Part shown: piece by piece, positions 9,505 through 14,425 of the stretch
How positions within the stretch are numbered: the stretch's first letter is position 1
Layout of the letters: each line of letters opens with the position of its first letter
NCBI GenBank assembly: GCA_003118195.1
Contig: BEXV01000204.1
Location: 224,338-238,762, forward strand
Direction of reading: 5' to 3'
Origin: Hemicentrotus pulcherrimus
Taxonomy: Eukaryota > Echinodermata > Echinoidea > Camarodonta > Strongylocentrotidae
DNA length: 14,425 nucleotides
Notes under the pieces: model-generated
What the model was told of the DNA's origin: nothing
Seen by the model: the letters and a program-made list of their open reading frames with translations, nothing else
Database searches by the model: none
Position numbers and translations under genes: made by a program

Positions 9505-9680
9505 TAGTTTACAGGAGGGATTAGACCGCCCTGCAAGGTCACTGGACAGGTGGTTATCTCATCAACTTAGCTCTCGGTTAACATCAGAAAAAGAGGATCA
9601 TGGGGGACCAATGGTCACCGACTAGGCATTGTTTAATAAAGAGAGGGCGCAAGTAGCTACAAGTAGTGCAGTGGGCCTTT
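9505..9680. repeat. GC-richer island, possible dispersed-repeat fragment
   Basis: Less AT-rich than its flanks. It shares the 12-bp word TAGTGCAGTGGG (9664-9675) with the island at 7225-7380. No open frame of note and no terminal repeats were found. Repeat identity is an inference from the shared word and composition. Confidence 0.3.
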
Positions 9681-9701
9681 AAAAGAAATGCCAAGATAAT
9701 A

Positions 9702-9740
9702 AATGATTGAAAATAATGATTGAAAATAATGATTGAGAAT
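9702..9740 (+). repeat. 13-bp tandem repeat, three copies
   Basis: Three consecutive 13-bp units (9702-9714, 9715-9727, 9728-9740). The first two are AATGATTGAAAAT and the third differs by one base (G for A). A simple short tandem array in AT-rich DNA. Confidence 0.9.
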
Positions 9741-10337
9741 TATGGGTTTCCCAAACTGTATAAGAATGAATGTAATCAGTAACTGGCCTGGGCAAGGTGA
9801 GCCCAAGTAAAGTGTAGCACCCTGCTAGTACACAGTACCATCACATGGCCACAACATAGGTTTGCATATCATCTGGGAGTACACTCTAGCACTTAAAATT
9901 ATGGCACTCTTCCAGTTACTAGCAGTCCTTTTCTTTGATCAATACTTTGTACACTATTATAAAACATATACAAACAAACAAATAAACAATAATAATTGCT
10001 GGCATAGAAGAAAAACATTGAACATTCCCAGTATTGCCAACAATAAACGGCAGAGTATGCATGGAACACATTGCCAGCTCCGTTATTTTGATCATACAAA
10101 GTTGATGGGCATTACATTTTCATCAGAGGTTGTCAATTGATAACAGAGTTCACAAGTGTAATTCTACAGAGCATGCAATTATAAAGCCAAAGTCTGATAA
10201 AACAACTCTTATTCTAATCTCAAGCACATTATTGTGCATGAATTCAGAATCAACCAATTATGTTGAAATTAAAATTCAATTTCCAAACTATGGAACTTTG
10301 AATTGCTTGCCATCTTGTTGATACACTCTTCAAACCC

Positions 10338-10339
<2 letters not shown>
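9741..10339. other. gene-free spacer
   Basis: Open frames at 9862-10140 and 10130-10321 (plus) and 9899-10099 (minus) overlap one another, show no domain and have AT-driven residues. I see no exon, RNA gene or transposon terminus here. Confidence 0.55.
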
Positions 10340-10379
<40 letters not shown>

Positions 10380-10431
10380 CATAGAGAGAGAGAGAGACAT
10401 AGAGAGAGAGAGAGACATAGAGAGAGAGAGG
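10340..10431 (+). repeat. compound (GA)n microsatellite with 18-bp higher-order unit
   Basis: A pure GA tract of about 34 nt (10340-10373) is followed by a short interruption. Then come roughly three copies of an 18-bp unit, ACAT plus a GA run (10379-10396, 10397-10414, 10415-10431). The long purine strand could adopt triplex-type DNA. The Ser/Leu frame on the minus strand across it is an artefact of the repeat. Confidence 0.95.
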
Positions 10432-10770
10432 AAGAAAATGAAAAGGGATGGTTCATGTGAAGATTTAAATTTTATTGACCTGAAAGGTTTTCTTGAAAAT
10501 ATTACCCAAAAGCAGTCCTTGGACTGAGGTTTATATAATCAAATAAGCCCTCGAAAACAGTATTTACCATTCTATTTACGGCAAAAACAATGAGGAAATA
10601 CATTTTCTTATGGCAATAGATAAACCCAATGACTAAAACATCCTTAATTAAGACTTAATGGTGATGCAAGTAGCATTTATATGTTGCTCTTATTAACCCT
10701 CATAGTACAATCTGTGTGTCTAATTGGGTTTTTACAGACGCGTATCCATCAGACATGATTATTTACATCT
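10432..10770. other. gene-free spacer
   Basis: AT-rich sequence between the microsatellite and the next GC-richer island. Nothing recognisable. Confidence 0.55.
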
Positions 10771-10905
10771 GGGGACCGACCTTTAACGTCACCATTTGAA
10801 AGACGCGACTCAAGTTTCGAACCCAGTTCCGCCTGAGCCAGTTTGTAGGTAAAGACGGAGAGCTGACCGAGTGAACGTGATGGTAGACCAACTCGCATCT
10901 CCATT
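10771..10905. repeat. GC-richer island, probable dispersed-repeat fragment
   Basis: A block with several CpG dinucleotides that stands out from AT-rich flanks. It contains TTTAACGTC-N2-CAT (10782-10795), also seen at 7364-7377, and GTTTCGAACCC (10814-10824), which resembles a tRNA B box at 10 of 11 positions. No tRNA cloverleaf or A box could be placed around it, so a decayed SINE-like or other dispersed repeat is more likely than a tRNA gene. Confidence 0.4.
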
Positions 10906-11261
10906 ACAATTTATTCATCCCCTGCAGCTAATCCTTAGTTATCCCCAAGCCAACAGTTAAACTGATTGAGCATAAGCCATAAACAGTAGTATATAATGTC
11001 ATGAAGTTAATACCGATTGCAAGCAACACTTATCTGTGGAAACATGTACATGTACAATACCAGACTGTGATTGCCCCCTTACAGTGTACTAATTAGCAAA
11101 AATATTTTGCAATACTGTATTCAAAGTTTTTTTAATATTACTCCAATAAAGAGATACTGTAAAGATAGTTGAACTCTGAAGTAACACAACAGGGACTGGT
11201 AGGTAGACAACTCAACGCACCTGTACGGGTCCACATACATAGAATAGGGCCCGCACCAAAG

Positions 11262-11302
11262 GCTGCGTGGAACCTAAGCTCAACATTGGTTCCGTGCGCA
11301 GC
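11262..11302. repeat. imperfect GC-rich hairpin
   Basis: GCTGCG (11262-11267) pairs with CGCAGC (11297-11302), and GGAACC (11269-11274) pairs with GGTTCC (11288-11293). A small asymmetric internal loop separates the stems and a 13-nt terminal loop closes the structure. It stands out against AT-rich DNA. It is too short for a typical miRNA precursor as seen. Confidence 0.45.
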
Positions 11303-11728
11303 GTTTTATGTATTTCTTTATTTTCTTCTAGCTCCTTTTAATAGCCCATAGAATGCCAGGAAAGTTTTTTTTTAACGTTGATTTTATATAGTCATTCTAG
11401 CTGTTTTTTCGAAATTATTTTGGAATTGATACACTTTAAATACCGGTAGCACTGTATTCATCCCATAGAGCTATTCATTGGTTAATACAGGTAGTACAAT
11501 GTCTTCTTGGAGTGAATACCAAGAGCCAAGCAGCATGTGTTATCAAACCTGTTGATAAAATGGGGCAAATCAAGTCATTATGGCCCTGGTTTGGTTGGGA
11601 ATAAGGAAAGGATTCATAAAGTTCCGCAACTCAACATGGCCATCGGGAAAGTCAGGTTGGAAGCAACCATGAATCTGTCAAGGGTCATTTTCAGTAAGCT
11701 CGTTAAGAGAGATTATTTAATAAAACTA

Positions 11729-11744
11729 ATATATATATATATAT
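11729..11744. repeat. (AT)8 microsatellite
   Basis: Eight uninterrupted AT dinucleotides. Confidence 0.9.
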
Positions 11745-12224
11745 AACGGTGGGTATTCAATTTTCATTGAATTTGATGCAATCCATCCACTTTGGTAGTG
11801 AAATATACGTAGAGAGATTTTATACCAAGACCCACTGTATGAATGCTTTATTGCCGACTCATCCGACTTTTAAAACCAATTTGGGGTTGAAGTACTATAG
11901 GTAAAGGAGGGTTCTCTTTTCTAAATTCAGTGAAGAGATCATTTTAATTCCTGCCATTTTATCTGATTAGCATTATCAACATGTGTGATGGTGCTAGCTT
12001 GCTGCATCATTCATATACTGGTATTTTCAAGTGCTCACAAATAGTCATCGCAGCAGTGACAAAAGTGGATCATCTTTGTACTAAAAATGATTTTGAGTTT
12101 ATTGTGAATTGAGCAATGTAAGAACAAATTCTTTCAGTACAATACATGAATTCAGAGACTCTTAATCATCTCAAATGCAATGTAAAAGAAATTTCAATCA
12201 TACATTCATGTTTTGTTTTCTTCT

Positions 12225-12230
12225 TTTATT
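12225..12230 (-). terminator. candidate polyadenylation signal (AATAAA), RAD23
   Basis: On the minus strand this is AATAAA about 420 nt after the RAD23 stop codon, the first such hexamer downstream. Further ones at 12098-12103 and 11848-11853 are alternatives. The downstream G/T element is weak here. Confidence 0.35.
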
Positions 12231-12647
12231 GCAGTAGCGCTTTCAGTGTCGACCACGATTACAGACATTTGGAAGATGTGCTCCATTTTGTTTCAGTTGA
12301 TGCTTTAATTTAGAGGAAATCAAAACAAAATGACATGGTATGAGAAATACTGCTGGCAACTGGTTTGCTTTGGCATCTGCAGCTTAGAACTACACTAAAC
12401 TACAACTGGCCATTACAGGTATATAAAAAAGAGACTATTTCCTTTCCATTTTAGAAAAATTTGTGTGACTTATACCACAAAGGTGCAGATTTTGAATCCC
12501 CCTGCGAAGCTTGAGAGTTGATTATGAAAAGTCTTCATCATTGAAAACTTTGATTTCTTTTTTTTAAACATACATATTACAAATAATGACCCTTTATCAC
12601 TAAGAGCTAATAGACGTGACTTCTGAAAAACAATAATCGGTGAATCA
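12231..12647 (-). other. likely 3' UTR of RAD23
   Basis: Minus-strand sequence directly after the RAD23 stop codon at 12648-12650, up to the first AATAAA. It has no coding features on the minus strand. On the plus strand it carries a splice-acceptor-like sequence ending 12234, described separately as a doubtful observation. Confidence 0.45.
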
Positions 12648-12743
12648 TCACTGAAGGAGAAAATTGGCGGCTAAATTCTCATTCTTGTCGCAAGCAAAGT
12701 AGGCCTGTATTACTAACTCTTCATCAAAACCGAGCCCCTTCAG
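12648..12743 (-). CDS. RAD23, last coding exon (UBA2 domain core)
   Basis: The acceptor is TTTCCTCAG just above 12743. The exon encodes 31 residues and a TGA stop (12648-12650), and joins the previous exon in phase 0, giving ...[15 protein letters not shown]. The rest reads [21 protein letters not shown]. This is the C-terminal UBA domain of RAD23, a three-helix fold that binds ubiquitin and keeps Rad23 itself from being degraded by the proteasome it delivers cargo to. The exon is too short to stand out as an open frame, but both the splice joint and the sequence fit closely. The protein ends at FLLQ, a few residues earlier than vertebrate RAD23 proteins, which as I recall carry a short acidic tail. 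Confidence 0.95.
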   Translation of the reverse strand: MKGLGFDEELVIQAYFACDKNENLAANFLLQ

Positions 12744-13320
12744 CTGAGGAAAGAAAAATAGTAGAGAGAGAAAGGGAAATGGCAGAATTAATACAGATTT
12801 GATAAAAATGATGCTACCCTATCATACCCTATAATAAATCATTGTTATATCATTAGAGAGATGCTGGGTCTACTCGTCAAAACTGATGAATTATTTCAAA
12901 ATACGTACCAAGTTTAACCTTTACTCAGCATGTAATGCAAACAAAAATTTGCCTCAAAGACAAATCGAGCAAAATACAGAACATGTGGCCTTAAGAACAG
13001 CGACATCTTAATCAACTAGATTTACAATCTTCATACTGTTTCTAAATGTTGTGAGCAATCAAGGGAAAAAGACAGTAATTGTTCTTGTACCTACACACTG
13101 GCACACCCTAACAATTGCCTCATGGTCAATTTCTTATACTAATCCATCTTCACACCTTAACCCTAAACCCAATCACGCCAGACCTTACCCTAAACCGAAA
13201 CCTAACCTTTATTTCTGAATTACTATTAATTTTGTTACTTAAATTATGAAACTGAGAGCAAGTGTTGCCTGAGCAATTAATTGTTGGAAACTGGATGGTT
13301 TGTCATTAATTAGGACTTAC
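12744..13320 (-). other. RAD23 intron (577 bp) with telomere-like degenerate repeat
   Basis: Donor GTAAGT at 13320-13315 on the minus strand; acceptor TTTCCTCAG ending at 12744; phase 0. Most of the intron is unremarkable AT-rich DNA, apart from a C-rich block at 13153-13210. I found no snoRNA or miRNA that I can support. Confidence 0.85.
13153..13210. repeat. degenerate CCCTAA-like (telomere-like) array
   Basis: The plus strand repeats variants of CCTAACC / CCCTAAACC: TTAACCCTAAACCC, TTACCCTAAACCG and AACCTAACC within 58 bp. This resembles a decayed interstitial array of the TTAGGG telomere family inside a RAD23 intron. It is too diverged to prove that origin. Confidence 0.45.
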
Positions 13321-13617
13321 TCTTTCAATTGCGTCCCTCTCTTCTGGCATGAGTTCAATGTAAGCTACCCCTGGATTGTCTTCTGACATCCTGATACCTG
13401 GTCCCCCACCCTGTCCCCCTGCCTGCTGGGCTGGAGGGTTGGCTGGTTGTGATGAAGACTGCTGTCCTGGCTGTGCTGCTGAGGGCAGAGACTGGCTACT
13501 ACTACTACACCCACCTCCACCTCCTCCTGATCCTCCTCCACCTACAGCAGGCTGTGCAGCTGCATCAGGCTGCTGGTTGATGAGAGCGATGAATTCCTCC
13601 TGCCTTTGGCTTATCAT
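13321..13617 (-). CDS. RAD23, penultimate coding exon (end of XPC-binding domain, linker, start of UBA2)
   Basis: 99 codons, phase 0 at both ends; the acceptor AG is at 13619-13618 and the donor is GTAAGT. It begins MISQRQEEFIALIN, which continues the XPC-binding domain from ...NPELLQ of the upstream exon. Residues about 16-75 of the exon form a low-complexity linker: a run GGGGSGGGGGG, then Ser-rich, Gln/Pro/Ala-rich and GGQGGG stretches. The exon ends AYIELMPEERDAIER, the first part of the C-terminal UBA domain. In known RAD23 proteins such flexible linkers let the UBL and UBA domains reach ubiquitin and the proteasome independently. The plus-strand open frame over this exon (Pro/Cys-rich) is a reverse-complement shadow of the Gly/Ser/Gln codons. 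Confidence 0.95.
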
Positions 13618-14245
13618 CTTATCACATTCAGGGTTAGAAGAGGGGGGAGAAAGCGGTAGGGCAGGAGATTAAGAATGTATTCTTGGATGCCCATATACAC
13701 TCTTATGACTAATAAAGCAAAGGAGACTTGGGTATTAGATCAGCCCAATTATTTCTGAACAAAAACTGCAAAATCTATATGCAGTCATTAGAAATTGGGG
13801 GTGGGAAGTATAAAGGGAGGCACTTAACACTCCTGTCATGAATTTTGTTGTACTTGACCCCACAAACAACCCCTTACAGAACAGATTTTATTGACATAGT
13901 AAGAAAATAATCTGGTGAGTTGTCAAGTGACATCAAAGCCACATTATTCTGAAATCATACATGATTGCTAAATGTCTATCTTCTGTTTTTCTGTGATGTT
14001 ACTGCAACATTTTTGGAGTAAAAAATGAGTATGGTCATATGAACTGCCAATTTGTTTTATAGATATTAAAACACTATCTTGCAAGGGCATCATAATTAGT
14101 CATAATTTTTCTCAAACTCTCTCCTTTATTTACAAAAGTAATGCTGTCACTTACAATCACATTGAATCATGAAGGTACATGCACAGTCAAATTTCCCTTC
14201 TTTTATTTGAAAGGGAATTGAAGTTATAAAAGTAACTTTGTTTAC
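13618..14245 (-). other. RAD23 intron (628 bp)
   Basis: Donor GTAAAC at 14245 downward and acceptor ending at 13618, phase 0 between CTC-CAG and ATG-ATA. The pyrimidine tract at the acceptor is weak. The next AG would shift the frame, so this acceptor is preferred. A small palindrome AAGAAT-GT-ATTCTT lies near 13671-13684; nothing else is recognised. Confidence 0.85.
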
Positions 14246-14385
14246 CTGGAGAAGTTCTGGATTTGATGAGCCTAGAGACTGGAGAAATTGACTGAGCATG
14301 GCTGGGTCTGAGGATATGGCTTCCCGTAATTGCTGAAACTGGGGAAGTTGATCTAGGAATTCCAATGAAGGACTACTTTCACCTC
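14246..14385 (-). CDS. RAD23, exon encoding the XPC-binding domain (gene continues beyond window)
   Basis: 140 bp: two bases completing a codon split by the upstream intron (phase 1), then 46 codons. The acceptor has a strong pyrimidine tract (CTTTTCTTTTCAG) and the donor is GTAAAC. The product includes LEFLDQLPQFQQLREAI, then SSDPAMLSQFLQSLG and SSNPELLQ, a clear match to the XPC-binding (STI1-like) domain of RAD23A/B, a small helical domain that binds and stabilises XPC (Rad4) for nucleotide-excision repair. With the next two exons the window holds about the last 176 residues of a protein usually 350-410 long. The N-terminal UBL domain, UBA1 and the promoter lie past 14425. Confidence 0.95.
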
Positions 14386-14425
14386 CTGAAAAGAAAAGAT
14401 AGGATTAAACAGTTGATAAACAAAA
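14386..14425 (-). other. 3' end of an upstream RAD23 intron
   Basis: Pyrimidine-rich (minus strand) acceptor region preceding the exon at 14385; the intron runs out of the window. Confidence 0.8.

Larger units (their letters stand above)
10906..12224. other. gene-free spacer between the convergent genes
   Basis: No supported exon. Frames at 11169-11351 and 11537-11746 (plus; the latter opens with GTG, not ATG) have no domain. A slightly GC-richer stretch at about 11500-11710 is unexplained. It also holds an imperfect hairpin at 11262-11302, an (AT)8 run at 11729-11744, a TACCGGTA word near 11443, and minus-strand AATAAA hexamers at 12098-12103 and 11848-11853 that could end a longer RAD23 transcript. 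Confidence 0.5.

Noticed and set aside
10250..10456. Minus-strand open frame rich in Ser-Leu repeats
   Set aside because: It is the translation of the (GA)n microsatellite; no coding signal outside the repeat.
10814..10824. tRNA B-box-like GTTTCGAACCC
   Set aside because: No T-stem pairing, acceptor stem or A box could be placed around it on either strand.
11537..11746. 69-codon plus-strand frame in a slightly GC-richer stretch
   Set aside because: It opens with GTG rather than ATG, has no recognisable domain or clear splice sites, and runs into the (AT)n tract.
13376..13672. Plus-strand 98-codon open frame, Pro/Cys-rich
   Set aside because: It is the reverse complement of the RAD23 Gly/Ser/Gln-rich exon, where low-complexity codons suppress stops; no domain.
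1..14425. CRISPR array, operon or prokaryotic system
   Set aside because: The two real genes are eukaryotic, one is spliced, and the repeats lack regular repeat-spacer structure.

Overview
The window is nuclear DNA from a marine invertebrate, most likely an echinoderm and probably a sea urchin. Reasons: spliced genes with GT-AG introns, AT-rich intergenic DNA, microsatellites and short inverted-repeat transposons, frequent TACATGTA and TACCGGTA words, and two metazoan protein-coding genes. The species assignment is an inference. Most of the 14.4 kb does not code for protein.

Two genes are well supported. (1) Plus strand, about 4736-5716: an uninterrupted reading frame for a Tctex1-domain protein of the dynein light chain Tctex-type family, closest in my reading to DYNLT5/DYNLT4 (TCTEX1D1/TCTEX1D4). 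It has a long basic, Ser-rich N-terminal half and a complete C-terminal Tctex1 domain. (2) Minus strand, 14385 down to 12648: the last three coding exons of RAD23, the UV-excision-repair and proteasome-shuttle protein. They encode the XPC-binding domain, a Gly/Ser/Gln-rich linker and the C-terminal UBA2 domain. The splice joints were worked out from the sequence. The UBL and UBA1 domains lie beyond 14425. The two genes converge, with about 6.4 kb of repeat-bearing spacer between the 3' UTRs.

Layout: 1-2696, AT-rich gene-free DNA; 2697-3071, an old transposon-like unit interrupted by a 146-bp inverted-repeat element; 3460-3569, a 108/110 identical second copy of part of that composite; 3570-4735, upstream region of the Tctex1 gene with a candidate RFX X-box; 4736-5716, Tctex1 gene; 5717-6262, its likely 3' UTR; 6263-12224, spacer with GC-richer repeat islands (7225-7380, 9505-9680, 10771-10905), tandem repeats, a (GA)n tract and several hairpins; 12225-14425, the RAD23 3' end.

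The two genes have no evident functional link. I do not see an operon-like or novel multi-gene system. The best leads are the N-terminal motifs of the Tctex1 protein (a PP1-type RVxF docking motif and a GSISS block), its candidate ciliary promoter element, and the nested and duplicated transposon fragments.
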